This document shows positions 18,480 to 27,196 of a stretch of 64,000 nt of DNA, one piece after another; position 1 is the first letter of the stretch, and every line of letters starts with the position of its first letter. A program made the position numbers and the translations under genes. Under the pieces are notes generated by a model. That model was not told the origin of the DNA. It did no database searches and saw only the letters and a program-made list of their open reading frames with translations. Source of the DNA: Pelagibacterium sp. 26DY04 (lineage in GTDB: Bacteria; Pseudomonadota; Alphaproteobacteria; Rhizobiales; Devosiaceae); NCBI RefSeq assembly GCF_031202305.1, contig NZ_CP101731.1, positions 3,660,501-3,724,500 of the forward strand, in the 5' to 3' direction.

Positions 18480-18820
18480 TGTCCCGGCTCCCGTCCATCC
18501 ACATGGTCGGTGCCCGTCAATCCGCGCGCCACGATGAGCACGACCAGGAACAGCGCCGTCATGGCAAAGCCGATCACGATGGCGGTCAGAATCAGGGCTT
18601 GCGGCAGCGGATCGGTGAAGGTCGAGCTGTCCATGGGCACGTTGGGATCGACCACCGGCGGCAGCCCCAGCCCCAGCCGTCCCATGGCAAAGATGAAGAG
18701 GTTGACCGCATAAGAGAGCAAAGAGAGCCCGATGATCACCTGGAAGCTGCGCGGGCGCAGGATGAGCCAGACGCCCGAGCCGGCCAAGACGCCGATGCCG
18801 ATGGCAAGAATGAGTTCCAT
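18476..18820 (-). CDS. mrpC: Multisubunit cation/H+ antiporter subunit C
   Basis: 114 residues, three helices, a NuoK homologue. The second helix has the conserved SYAVNLFIFAMGRL region, and DPLPQALILTAIVIGFA is the MrpC signature. The ATG overlaps the mrpAB stop by one base. It forms part of the membrane arm between the A/B and D subunits. Confidence 0.93.
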   Translation of the reverse strand: MELILAIGIGVLAGSGVWLILRPRSFQVIIGLSLLSYAVNLFIFAMGRLGLGLPPVVDPNVPMDSSTFTDPLPQALILTAIVIGFAMTALFLVVLIVARGLTGTDHVDGREPGQ

Positions 18821-21765
18821 TAGGCGTCTCCTTTTTCCAGGATTGGCGTTTCGAGCTCTGCGTCCTCCTCGTCGTCCTCGATGCTGGGCCTGACCTTGGG
18901 CTTGCGGATCGATTGGTGCGCAATCGCCACCAGCATCAAAACGGTCGCGCCGACCACGAGAACGAAGACCCCCAGGTCGAACAGCAGCGCCGACGCGGTC
19001 GGCACCCGCCCGATGAAGGGGATTTCGGTATATTGGAAGAACGAGGTGAGGAACGGATAACCAAAGATCCAGGCACCCGCACCTGTAAAGAGCGCGATCA
19101 GCAGCCCGACCGCGATCCAGCGGACCGGCAGCACCCGCAACCGGTCTTCCACCCAGCGGGTACCCCCGGCCATGTATTGCAAAAGGAAGCCGATGGACAT
19201 GGCAACGCCGGCCGCAAAGCCGCCGCCGGGCGAATCATGGCCGCGGAAGAACAGATAGGCGGCCAGAACGATGATGACCGGAAACATCCAATGCATGATC
19301 ACCGAGGCGATCGGCATATAGCGTTGCCCGCCATCCTCGTTCTCGGAATCGCCGCGCCCATAGAGTTCGATCAGCCGCCGCTGCTGCTCGGGCCGTTCCA
19401 TGCTTTCGGGCGCCGGCCGGAACCGGCGCAGCAAGGCAAAGACCGAAAGGGCGACGATCCCCAGCACGACGATTTCGCCGAACGTGTCGAAGCCGCGGAA
19501 GTCGACGAGAATGACGTTGACCACATTGCGCCCCCCACCCTCGGGATAGGCCAGTTCGAGGAAATACGTGGCGACGGTATCGGCCAGATCGCGGGTCATG
19601 ACGAAATAGGCGATGACGGCGGTGGAAAGCCCCACCGCCACCGCGATCGCCAGATCGCGGCCGCGCCGCGCCACCACCGATAGAGGCCAGCCCCGCGTGC
19701 CGTAGAGGTCCAGCTGGCGCTTGGGCATCCAGCGCAGACCCAAAAGGATCAGGACCGTGGTGACGATCTCGACGAGCAATTGGGTGATCGCCAGGTCCGG
19801 CGCCGAGAACCACACAAAGGTAAGGACGGTGACCAGCCCCGCCCCGCTCATGAGCACCAGGGCCGCAAAGCGGTGGAACTTGGCCTGATGGGCCGCCCCT
19901 ATGGCGCAGGCCGCCCCCACCGCCCAGATCAGCGCAAACACCGGATCGAAGGTGACCAGCGGAAACGTCACACCCGAGACCTCCGAGCGGGTGACGACGG
20001 CAAAGCCGGCCGCCAGGACAGTGAGGATCACGATGCCGATCTGGGTCTGGAGCCGCCTGGTGCCCAGGATGTTTTCCAGCGAGCGCGCCAACTTCCAGGA
20101 AATCGTCACCATGAAGCGCTCGAACATGCGCTGACCCTTGAGATGACGAACCACCGGCGGGCCGTCGAGCCTGCTCGCCGGGCCCCGGATGGCAAAATAG
20201 ACGGCGATGCCGCCGATCAGCGCAATGAGACTCATGAGCAGTTCGAGCGTGAACCCGTGCCAGACCGAAAGGCTGTAATAGGGCACGTCCGGCCCCAGCA
20301 CCGAGGCGACGGCGGTGGCCAGGAACGGGCCGATGGTGATGCCGGGGATCACCCCGACCAGGAGACAGGCGACCACCAGCAGCTCCACCGGCACCCGCAT
20401 CCAGCGCGGCGGCTCATGGGGATCTCTTGGCAGGTCGAGCGGTTCGGGGCCGAAAAACACCCCGGCGATGAACCGGATGGAATAGACGACGCTGAACAGC
20501 CCGCCCAGCGTCGCGATATAGGGCAGCGCCTGGTCGAGGATGGAATTGTTGTGCACCTCGAGCGTCTCGGCAAAGAACATTTCCTTGGAGAGAAACCCGT
20601 TGAGCAGCGGCACCCCGCCCATGGCCGCGCTCGCCACCATGGCCGCGGTCGCGGTAATCGGCATGAGCCTGAACAGCCCGGAAAGCTTGCGCAAATCGCG
20701 CGTGCCGGTCTCATGGTCGATAATGCCGGCCGCCATGAACAGAGAGGCCTTGAAGGTCGCGTGATTGACGATGTGAAAGATGGCGGCGACTGCGGCAAGC
20801 GGGCTCGACATGCCGAGCAAGAGCGTGATCAGTCCCAGATGGCTGATGGTCGAATAGGCCAGCAGGCCCTTGAGATCCTGCTGGAAGATCGCCGCATAGG
20901 CGCCCAGGATCAGCGTGATGGACCCCACCGATCCTACGATCCAGAACCACATATCGGTGCCCGCCAGCACAGGCCAAAGCAGCGCCAGAAGGAAAACGCC
21001 CAGCTTCACCATGGTGGCTGAATGCAGATACGCCGACACCGGGGTCGGCGCGGCCATGGCGTTGGGCAGCCAGAACTGGAATGGAAATTGCGCGCTCTTG
21101 GTGAACGCGCCGAGCAGGATCAGGATCAGCGTCACGCCATAGAGATCGTGGCTTTGGATGGCCTCGCGCGAGGCGAGGATCGCGTCCAGATCGTAGCTCC
21201 CCGAAATATGGCCGAGCAGGATCATCCCCGCCATCAGGCACAGCCCGCCCGAAGCGGTGATGGTAAGCGCCATGCGCGCCCCATCCCGGGCCGCGGGGTT
21301 ATGGTACCAATAGCCGATGAGCAGGAAGGAAAAGAGGCTGGTGATCTCCCAAAAGATCACGAGCTGGATGACATTGCCCGAGAGCACCACCCCCAGCATC
21401 GAGCCCATGAACGCGAGCAGAAAGGCAAAGAACCGCCGCACCGGATCGTCGGGAGACATGTAATATCGGGCATAGAGCATCACCAGCGCGCCCACCCCGG
21501 TGACCAGGGCCGAAAACAGCCAGGTGAACCCGTCCATCCGGAAAATGAGGCTCAGCCCGATGCTGGGAACCCAAGGGATCTCGTAGCGCAGCACCGCCCC
21601 GGTCGCGATTGCCGGATAAAATCCGACAACAAGAGCAAAGCAGGCCACAGCGACGCCAAGCGACCACCAGGCCGAGACCGAGCGGCCGAAGCGGCCCAAA
21701 GCCATCACCAGCGAAACGGTGAATGGCAACCCGATTATGAAAACAAGTCCGAGAGCTGGTTCCAT
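18820..21765 (-). CDS. mrpA: Multisubunit cation/H+ antiporter subunit A fused to subunit B
   Basis: 981 residues. Residues 1-660 are the NuoL-like antiporter domain (PVSAYLHSATMVKLGVFLL, AYSTISHLGLITLLLG, VNHATFKASLFMAAG). Residues about 690-800 are the MrpA C-terminal (DUF4040-like) part, and about 835-960 correspond to MrpB (MHWMFPVIIVLAAYLFFRG, HDSPGGGFAAGVAMS). An acidic tail (EDDEEDAELE) ends the protein. The A-B fusion is common in alphaproteobacterial (PhaAB) systems. The operon mrpAB-C-D-E-F-G is fully overlapped. Expected role: Na+ or K+ extrusion driven by proton uptake, useful in saline or alkaline habitats. Confidence 0.95.
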   Translation of the reverse strand: MEPALGLVFIIGLPFTVSLVMALGRFGRSVSAWWSLGVAVACFALVVGFYPAIATGAVLRYEIPWVPSIGLSLIFRMDGFTWLFSALVTGVGALVMLYARYYMSPDDPVRRFFAFLLAFMGSMLGVVLSGNVIQLVIFWEITSLFSFLLIGYWYHNPAARDGARMALTITASGGLCLMAGMILLGHISGSYDLDAILASREAIQSHDLYGVTLILILLGAFTKSAQFPFQFWLPNAMAAPTPVSAYLHSATMVKLGVFLLALLWPVLAGTDMWFWIVGSVGSITLILGAYAAIFQQDLKGLLAYSTISHLGLITLLLGMSSPLAAVAAIFHIVNHATFKASLFMAAGIIDHETGTRDLRKLSGLFRLMPITATAAMVASAAMGGVPLLNGFLSKEMFFAETLEVHNNSILDQALPYIATLGGLFSVVYSIRFIAGVFFGPEPLDLPRDPHEPPRWMRVPVELLVVACLLVGVIPGITIGPFLATAVASVLGPDVPYYSLSVWHGFTLELLMSLIALIGGIAVYFAIRGPASRLDGPPVVRHLKGQRMFERFMVTISWKLARSLENILGTRRLQTQIGIVILTVLAAGFAVVTRSEVSGVTFPLVTFDPVFALIWAVGAACAIGAAHQAKFHRFAALVLMSGAGLVTVLTFVWFSAPDLAITQLLVEIVTTVLILLGLRWMPKRQLDLYGTRGWPLSVVARRGRDLAIAVAVGLSTAVIAYFVMTRDLADTVATYFLELAYPEGGGRNVVNVILVDFRGFDTFGEIVVLGIVALSVFALLRRFRPAPESMERPEQQRRLIELYGRGDSENEDGGQRYMPIASVIMHWMFPVIIVLAAYLFFRGHDSPGGGFAAGVAMSIGFLLQYMAGGTRWVEDRLRVLPVRWIAVGLLIALFTGAGAWIFGYPFLTSFFQYTEIPFIGRVPTASALLFDLGVFVLVVGATVLMLVAIAHQSIRKPKVRPSIEDDEEDAELETPILEKGDA

Positions 21766-21887
21766 CGACGCCTTTGCGGAAAGTTCGAAGCCAGGTGTAT
21801 CGAGCGCGAGCCGGAGCCCGGACCGCTCGTATCAGGTGCGATACCCTCCGGCGGCCGAGCCTGCGCGACGCAGGAAGAGTGAGCATT

Positions 21888-21909
21888 GCGATCCGCCAGG
21901 ACGGATCGC
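21888..21909 (-). terminator. Hairpin after the small gene at 21917
   Basis: Perfect 8-bp inverted repeat (21888-21895 with 21902-21909, loop of six) just past the stop of the 136-residue protein. No T-run follows on the minus strand, so it may reduce rather than stop readthrough into mrpAB. Confidence 0.4.
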
Positions 21910-21916
21910 GAAAGCG

Positions 21917-22327
21917 TCAGGCCACGGGCGGCGCGCGTTTTAAATGCGAGCTTGCGGCAACCGGCGCGATCATGGGGAGATCCGGGATGCCCAATTCGGC
22001 TGTGAGCCACTGCCCGCTGCCTCGTTCAAGGTTGGCGGCAACCTCGGGTACCGGAGCGCCATCCCCGTCCAAACCGGCGCGCATGCCGCAGACAATTTTG
22101 TCCGCGCCCGCCCTTAGAACCTTGCCCGCCTTGACGTCATCGACCGCCTGGCCATAGCTGGTCGGCAGATGCTCGCAGGCGATCTGCTGCATGGTGGTGT
22201 GCACGGGCAGGACGAAAACTAGGATCAGCGCGGCGATCCTCGCGAGCGACAGCACGAGCCGGCTGGCTCGTTTGCTCGTCCAGGCGATGCGCGCGCGTCC
22301 CACTGTAAATCTGTCCGTAAATCTCAT
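21917..22327 (-). CDS. Small exported or membrane-anchored protein, unknown function
   Basis: 136 residues. A basic N terminus is followed by one hydrophobic segment (about residues 27-45), then a region with two Cys (IACEHLPTSYGQAVDDVKAG and KIVCGMRAGLDG) that could form a periplasmic disulfide. GGGAGG lies two bases before the ATG, close but present. I do not recognise a family. It lies immediately upstream of mrpAB in the same direction, so co-expression is possible. Confidence 0.55.
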   Translation of the reverse strand: MRFTDRFTVGRARIAWTSKRASRLVLSLARIAALILVFVLPVHTTMQQIACEHLPTSYGQAVDDVKAGKVLRAGADKIVCGMRAGLDGDGAPVPEVAANLERGSGQWLTAELGIPDLPMIAPVAASSHLKRAPPVA

Positions 22328-22511
22328 GGCCTCCCATTGAGATACGGGCGCGAGCCATGCGCGTCAACGGTGCTGCGGCGGGAGGTGCAAATTTCCTGAA
22401 CGGCTGGCGCCCGCGGTGTCGCGCCGACATGGCTTCAAGCAAGCCAAGGCGCCGCCGACCGCGTGATCTGGTGGCGCCACAAGCAATCGCAACGCGATTG
22501 GCGAGGCCGAA

Positions 22512-22739
22512 TTATTGGGACCGTTTGTTGTCCTTTTCGCCCCGTCCGGTCTCGGGAGCGCCGCGCTCGGGCCGCTCCACTTCGTCGGGCTGGGCCGGTC
22601 CGGTCTGGCGCGGGGTCGCGACCCCGTCATGGTCGACTTCGATCACCGAACCGCTGTCATCGGGCTGGCCCTGCCCTGTCTGGGCGATGGTTTCGTCCTT
22701 GGGCCGATCATTGGCCCCTGTCGTGATCTTCTCTTTCAT
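22512..22739 (-). CDS. Small hydrophilic protein, unknown function
   Basis: 75 residues, no hydrophobic stretch, rich in Gly, Pro, Asp, Glu, Gln and Arg; looks disordered. Coding is supported mainly by a near-perfect ribosome site (AAAGGAGG, six bases before the ATG) and by its position in a gap between stable genes. Short hydrophilic proteins like this in alphaproteobacteria are often stress induced, but no homology is claimed. Other frames across 22364-22630 lack such a site. Confidence 0.5.
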   Translation of the reverse strand: MKEKITTGANDRPKDETIAQTGQGQPDDSGSVIEVDHDGVATPRQTGPAQPDEVERPERGAPETGRGEKDNKRSQ

Positions 22740-22810
22740 GGCGGTCCTCCTTTCGAAGAAAACGCCTGGACCGCGTCACCGACTATCAAAATTGCATATG
22801 ATGGCCGCGA

Positions 22811-23125
22811 TCAGTCCTTTTGCCGATCCACCTTGAGCATCAGCCCCGCCAGGCACGCAAACGCGATCCCCGCCACGACATAGATCACCATCCAATTGCG
22901 CGCGGGCATGACGATGGGCTGGATGGGATTGAAAAGGATGGCGCTGGCGATCAGCCCGTAGCTCACGGATCGGAAAGGCTTCCACAACAGCACGGCAAAA
23001 AAGATCGAGCCACCGAACCCGGCCAGCCGCAGCACCGTATGATGCGTCCATGGCAGCGGCAGCAGGGCGCTGAACATCAGCGCGGCGATGGCAATGGCGA
23101 TCCAGGTCGTATCAGGCAGCTTCAT
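22811..23125 (-). CDS. Small four-helix membrane protein (DUF6804-like)
   Basis: 104 residues with hydrophobic segments at about 8-22, 32-46, 54-70 and 79-97. The layout LWKPFRSVSYGLIASAILF then PIQPIVMPARNWMVIY resembles small DUF6804-type membrane proteins. GGTGAGAGATGA precedes the ATG. Function unknown. Confidence 0.6.
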   Translation of the reverse strand: MKLPDTTWIAIAIAALMFSALLPLPWTHHTVLRLAGFGGSIFFAVLLWKPFRSVSYGLIASAILFNPIQPIVMPARNWMVIYVVAGIAFACLAGLMLKVDRQKD

Positions 23126-23208
23126 CTCTCACCCCCTCGCGCTCAGACTATAGGGCTTGAAGGTGACAGGAAAGCCATTCGAAAAAATGCCGTGGGCGGC
23201 ATGAGAAA

Positions 23209-23300
<92 letters not shown>

Positions 23301-23357
23301 GTCTTGGTGTCGCAGAACGGCTGGGCGCCGCCCTGCGTGGGGTCGTTGGGTGGGCGC

Positions 23358-23386
23358 TATATGGCATAGCGTACGGTGCCTCGCAA
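23358..23386 (-). promoter_or_regulatory. Candidate promoter of tRNA-Ser
   Basis: On the minus strand TTGCGA (23381-23386) and CATATA (23358-23363) are 17 bases apart and end about 57 bases before the tRNA. Read by eye only. Confidence 0.4.
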
Positions 23387-23506
23387 CACCTTGTTTCGAA
23401 TTGCCCCTGCGGCGAAGATGACCGCCGATTGCACGGACTCGAGGAACGATCCCGGCATGCCCCTGTTCCCCGGTAGAGGACGAAAGACAGCACGGAAGGA
23501 AACCCG

Positions 23507-24199
23507 ATGTATGAACGCGACAGCTATCAGACCGCTGCCGGACCTCTGGTCATCATCCCGATCCATCATGCCAGCTTCGTCATGGAGTGGAACGGGGAAA
23601 CCATCTATTGCGACCCGGTGGATGCCGACCGCTTCGCCGATCTTCCCGCTCCCACGCTGATCGTGCTCACCCACCACCATGGCGATCACCTTGACGCCGA
23701 AGCGCTCGAAAAACTGGCGGGCGAGGATGCCGCAATCATCGCTCCCCGGATCGTGCATCAGAAACTCCCCGCCGAGATCGCTGGCCGCACGCGCGTCATG
23801 GCCAACGGGGACAAAACCCGGTGGCACGATATCGGTATCGAGGCGATAGCCATGTACAACACCACCCCCGAGCGGCAGAAATTCCACGAAAAGGGCGTGG
23901 GCAACGGCTATCTCTTCGATTTTGCCGGCACGGTGGTCTATCTCGCCTCCGACACCGAGCCGACCCCGGAAATGGAGCACCTGGGCAAGATCGACATCGC
24001 CTTCTTCCCCATGAACCTGCCCTATACCATGACTCCCGACCAGGTGGTCGAGTGCATCGAAAAGACCGGACCGCGCTACGCATACCCCTTCCACTATCGT
24101 TTCCCGTTCGACGAACCCGGCTTCGAGCCGGCCGAACTGGCCGCTCTGCTCCCCGCTGGCACCAAGACACAAATCGTCGAGCGCGACTGGTATGAGTGA
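23507..24199 (+). CDS. Metallo-beta-lactamase-fold hydrolase
   Basis: 230 residues. The zinc-site motif THHHGDHLD is at about residues 55-63, with a later Asp in YLASDTEPTPE and His in FPFHYRFP-type context near 200. The closest general type is the UPF0173/UlaG-like MBL family, whose members hydrolyse varied small substrates; the substrate here is unknown. AAGGAAACCC precedes the ATG. It stands alone between tRNA-Ser and the rplU promoter. Confidence 0.85.
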   Translation: MYERDSYQTAAGPLVIIPIHHASFVMEWNGETIYCDPVDADRFADLPAPTLIVLTHHHGDHLDAEALEKLAGEDAAIIAPRIVHQKLPAEIAGRTRVMANGDKTRWHDIGIEAIAMYNTTPERQKFHEKGVGNGYLFDFAGTVVYLASDTEPTPEMEHLGKIDIAFFPMNLPYTMTPDQVVECIEKTGPRYAYPFHYRFPFDEPGFEPAELAALLPAGTKTQIVERDWYE

Positions 24200-24220
24200 G
24201 CCCCGCACGCCGCGACACCC

Positions 24221-24249
24221 TTGACTCGCGGCCCGTTTGCACCCATAAG
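24221..24249 (+). promoter_or_regulatory. Candidate sigma-70-type promoter of rplU-rpmA
   Basis: TTGACT (24221-24226) and CATAAG (24244-24249) with 17-base spacing, giving a 5' leader of about 175 bases before rplU. Assigned by eye. Confidence 0.5.
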
Positions 24250-24406
24250 CACCCCGAACGCGCATGGGCCCCGCCTGTGCGCCGTTTGTTTTGTTTGAAA
24301 ACACGCTGCCACAGGCCGCCCGCCGGATTTCCGATCCGGCCAGCCAAGTCCGCGGAAACTCTGGGCAAATGCCCGCGGCGCCGTCAGGTGCGAAGAACCA
24401 AGGGAA

Positions 24407-24422
24407 CCGGGTGGAAACCCGG
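24407..24422 (+). promoter_or_regulatory. Hairpin in the rplU leader next to the start codon
   Basis: CCGGGT pairs with ACCCGG around a GGAA tetraloop, ending nine bases before the rplU ATG and covering the position of the ribosome site. A second 7-bp hairpin (24322-24328 with 24334-24340) lies upstream. This is the layout of autoregulated ribosomal-protein leaders; whether L21 binds it is inference. Confidence 0.45.
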
Positions 24423-24431
24423 CGACATGAA

Positions 24432-25097
24432 ATGTTTGCAGTCATCAAGACCGGTGGCAAGCAGTACAAGGTTGCTGCCAACGATCTGGTCCGCGTTGAA
24501 AAGCTCGCTGGCGAAGCCGGCGATGCCATCACCTTTGAGAACGTGCTGATGGTTGGCGCCGGCGCCGACGTCACGCTGGGTGCTCCGCTCGTCGATGGCG
24601 CGTTGGTCGCCGGCGAGGTCGTCGAGCAGTTCCGCGACAAGAAGGTCATCATCTTCAAGAAGAAGCGCCGCCAGCACTACCGTCGCAAGAACGGCCACCG
24701 CCAAGAGCTGACCCTGGTGCGCATCACCGAGATCCTGACCGGCGGCGCCAAGCCCTCGGGCAAGAAGGCCGCTGCGCCCAAGAAGGCCGCAAAGACCGAG
24801 GCCCCCAAGGCCGAGGCCAAGCCCGCCGCTGCCAAGGCCGAGAAGGGTGAAGCCGCGCCGGCCGCCGAATTCAAGGACGACGTCAAGCTGATCGGCGGCG
24901 TCGGTCCCGCTCTGGAAAAGAAGCTTGCCGCCCTTGGCGTCACCAGCCTCACCCAGATCGCCGGGTGGACCGCCGAAGACGTCGCCAGGATCGATGGGGA
25001 GCTCAACTTCAAGGGCCGCATCGAACGCGACGAATGGATCGACCAGGCCAAGGACCTGATCGCCGGCAAGCCCCCGCGCGCCAAGGCCGATCAGTAA
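24432..25097 (+). CDS. rplU: 50S ribosomal protein L21 with C-terminal helix-hairpin-helix extension
   Basis: 221 residues against about 103 for standard L21. Residues 1-103 are L21 ([14 protein letters not shown], then [19 protein letters not shown]). A Lys/Ala/Pro-rich linker (about 104-150) leads to a helix-hairpin-helix domain beginning at about 152 ([18 protein letters not shown]) of the kind also seen at the end of NuoE-like proteins. Extended L21 is known in several alphaproteobacteria. The ATG at 24432 is chosen by homology; an ATG at 24427 is in another frame. rpmA follows 23 bases later. Confidence 0.95.
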   Translation: MFAVIKTGGKQYKVAANDLVRVEKLAGEAGDAITFENVLMVGAGADVTLGAPLVDGALVAGEVVEQFRDKKVIIFKKKRRQHYRRKNGHRQELTLVRITEILTGGAKPSGKKAAAPKKAAKTEAPKAEAKPAAAKAEKGEAAPAAEFKDDVKLIGGVGPALEKKLAALGVTSLTQIAGWTAEDVARIDGELNFKGRIERDEWIDQAKDLIAGKPPRAKADQ

Positions 25098-25120
25098 GTT
25101 ACGCAAGAGGATTTTGAACC

Positions 25121-25387
25121 ATGGCACATAAGAAAGCAGGCGGTTCGTCCCGCAACGGTCGCGATACCGCTGGCCGTCGTCTCGGCGTCAAGAAGTTCGG
25201 CGGCGAAGCCGTTGTCGCCGGCAACATCATCGTGCGCCAGCGCGGCACCAAGTGGCATCCGGGCACCAATGTGGGCCTGGGCAAGGACCACACCATTTTC
25301 GCGCTTGTCGATGGCAAGGTGACCTTCGCCACCAAGTCGGGCGGCAAGAGCTTCGTCTCGGTCGAGCCAGTCAAGGCTGCTGAATAA
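25121..25387 (+). CDS. rpmA: 50S ribosomal protein L27
   Basis: 88 residues, [20 protein letters not shown] start typical of L27, full length. The N-terminal tail reaches the peptidyl-transferase centre. GAGG lies about ten bases before the ATG. Cotranscribed with rplU. Confidence 0.98.
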   Translation: MAHKKAGGSSRNGRDTAGRRLGVKKFGGEAVVAGNIIVRQRGTKWHPGTNVGLGKDHTIFALVDGKVTFATKSGGKSFVSVEPVKAAE

Positions 25388-25413
25388 CTCGGCAGTTCGC
25401 CTGGAGCGCTAAG

Positions 25414-25480
25414 AGCGTGTCCAGCAAAAGCATGTCCCCGGCTTGGCCGGGGATGGAAACGGTTTTGCGGTTCGGACACG
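25414..25480. repeat. Nested palindromic dispersed repeat, copy 1
   Basis: Three-tier stem: outer arms GCGTGTCC (25414-25421) and GGACACGC (25473-25480), next GCAAAA with TTTTGC, and an inner hairpin TCCCCGGC (25434-25441) with GCCGGGGA (25445-25452). Near-identical to 50138-50205, and related to 47469-47510 (inverted, without the inner hairpin). It lies 26 bases past the rpmA stop. Confidence 0.8.
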
Positions 25481-25558
25481 CGTGGCCTAAGAAGCGCGAC
25501 GCATAGGAACGAGGCTGCCGGAGACCTTCTCGCCGGCGACGCACTCGGATATGGATCA

Positions 25559-25585
25559 GGGGAGCCGGCCACCGGCTCCCCTTTT
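25559..25585 (+). terminator. Intrinsic terminator of rplU-rpmA
   Basis: Ten-bp perfect stem (25559-25568 with 25572-25581), three-base loop, then TTTT. It ends 22 bases before the GNAT start, so the acetyltransferase-obgE unit likely needs its own promoter or readthrough. Confidence 0.85.
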
Positions 25586-25607
25586 CGTTTGAGAGTTCAC
25601 CGCCCCC

Positions 25608-26156
25608 ATGACCGAGCAGCCTCAGATCCACACCGAGCGCCTGATCCTGCGCCGCCCGCGCCTGCGCGATGCGCCGCGCATCGCCGCGCTGCTCAATAAT
25701 TTCGAGGTGACCAAGAACCTGGCGCGCGTGCCCTACCCCTATACCATCAACATGGCCGTGGACTGGCTCGTCCGGCAGAGAAAGGAATGGTCGCCAGACA
25801 CCATAACCTTTGCCGTCTGCGATCCGCGCCAGGGGCTCATGGGGTTTTGCGGCATGCACAGGGAAGGCCGCGACGCCGAGATCGGCTATTGGCTGGGCGA
25901 GCCGTTCTGGGGCAAGGGCTATATGACCGAAGCGGCCGCGGCGGTGATCGATTGGTATTTTACCATGTCTTCGGCCAATCGCATGGTTTCGGGCGTTTTC
26001 TATTTCAACGCCGCCTCCCTCGCCATCCAGGAAAAGCTGGGTTTTGTGCGCACCGGCATTGGCAAGCGAATCTGCCTTGCCCAAAATACCGACATCGACC
26101 ATATCGAAACCGAACTGACGCGGGACGCCTTCTACAGGGCGCTTGAAAAGCTATGA
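25608..26156 (+). CDS. GNAT-family N-acetyltransferase (RimJ/RimL type)
   Basis: 182 residues. The early [15 protein letters not shown] segment, the acetyl-CoA loop region [18 protein letters not shown] and a late [16 protein letters not shown] are standard for RimJ/RimL-like acetyltransferases acting on N termini or small amines. The target is not predictable. Its stop overlaps the obgE start (ATGA), an arrangement conserved in related genomes. Confidence 0.88.
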   Translation: MTEQPQIHTERLILRRPRLRDAPRIAALLNNFEVTKNLARVPYPYTINMAVDWLVRQRKEWSPDTITFAVCDPRQGLMGFCGMHREGRDAEIGYWLGEPFWGKGYMTEAAAAVIDWYFTMSSANRMVSGVFYFNAASLAIQEKLGFVRTGIGKRICLAQNTDIDHIETELTRDAFYRALEKL

Positions 26157-27196
26157 AATTCCTCGATCAGGCCAAGGTCTACATCCGCTCGGGCAATGGC
26201 GGGTCGGGCTCGATCGCCTTCCGCCGCGAAAAATTCGTCGAATTCGGTGGCCCCAATGGCGGCAATGGCGGCCGGGGCGGCGACGTCATCGCCGAATGCG
26301 TCGATGGGCTCAACACCTTGATCGACTACCGCTACCAGCAGCATTTCAAGGCCGGCACCGGCACCCATGGCATGGGCCAGAACCGCACCGGCCCCGATGG
26401 CGAGGACGTTATCCTCAAGGTGCCGGTCGGCACCCAGATCTTTGAGGAAGATGGCGAGACGCTCATTGCCGATTTCACCGAAGTCGGCCAGCGCCAGGTC
26501 CTGCTCGAAGGCGGCAATGGCGGCTTTGGCAACGCCCATTTCAAATCCTCGACCAATCAGGCGCCCCGCCGCGCCAATCCCGGCCTGCCGGGCGAGGAGA
26601 AATGGATCTGGCTGCGGCTGAAACTGATTGCCGATGCCGGGCTGGTGGGCCTGCCCAATGCCGGCAAATCGACATTTCTTTCGGCAGTCACCGCCGCCAA
26701 GCCCAAGATCGCCGATTATCCCTTCACCACCCTCCATCCCGGCCTGGGCGTGGTGCGCGCCGGCGCGCGCGAATTCGTGCTCGCCGATATCCCCGGGCTG
26801 ATCGAGGGCGCATCCGAAGGTGCGGGGCTGGGCGACCGGTTCCTGGGGCACGTCGAGCGTTGCGGCGTCCTGATCCATCTTGTGGACGGCACCCAGGAGG
26901 ATGTGGTGGGCGCCTACCGCACCATCCGCGCCGAACTCGAGGCTTATGGCCATGGTCTTGAGGACAAGGAGGAAATCCTTTGTCTCAACAAGATCGATGC
27001 CCTCGACCCCGACACCCTGGCCGAGCGCAAGGCGGCGCTTGAGGAAGCGTCCGGCGGCGAAGTGCTGACCATTTCGGGCGCCACCGGCAACAATGTCGAT
27101 ACCGTCCTTTATGCCGTTCTCGATGTGCTCGACCACAATGCCGAAAACGAGGGCCGGTCCTCCAACGCCGAGCCCAAGGACAAATGGGTGCCCTGA
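26153..27196 (+). CDS. obgE: GTPase ObgE/CgtA
   Basis: 347 residues. The Gly-rich Obg fold covers 1-158 ([11 protein letters not shown]), followed by a GTPase domain with P-loop GLPNAGKST near 165-173, switch region [18 protein letters not shown] and the NKID base-specificity motif. It binds the 50S subunit and links ribosome assembly with growth control. No long C-terminal OCT domain is present, as usual in this group. The stop overlaps proB. Confidence 0.97.
   Translation: MKFLDQAKVYIRSGNGGSGSIAFRREKFVEFGGPNGGNGGRGGDVIAECVDGLNTLIDYRYQQHFKAGTGTHGMGQNRTGPDGEDVILKVPVGTQIFEEDGETLIADFTEVGQRQVLLEGGNGGFGNAHFKSSTNQAPRRANPGLPGEEKWIWLRLKLIADAGLVGLPNAGKSTFLSAVTAAKPKIADYPFTTLHPGLGVVRAGAREFVLADIPGLIEGASEGAGLGDRFLGHVERCGVLIHLVDGTQEDVVGAYRTIRAELEAYGHGLEDKEEILCLNKIDALDPDTLAERKAALEEASGGEVLTISGATGNNVDTVLYAVLDVLDHNAENEGRSSNAEPKDKWVP

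Noticed and set aside
16914..18713. 599-codon plus-strand frame opposite mrpD
   Set aside because: Highly charged, motif-free product that mirrors membrane-protein codons; composition effect.
24427..24549. ATG five bases before the rplU start in another frame
   Set aside because: Leads to a short motif-free product overlapping rplU; the rplU frame is fixed by homology.
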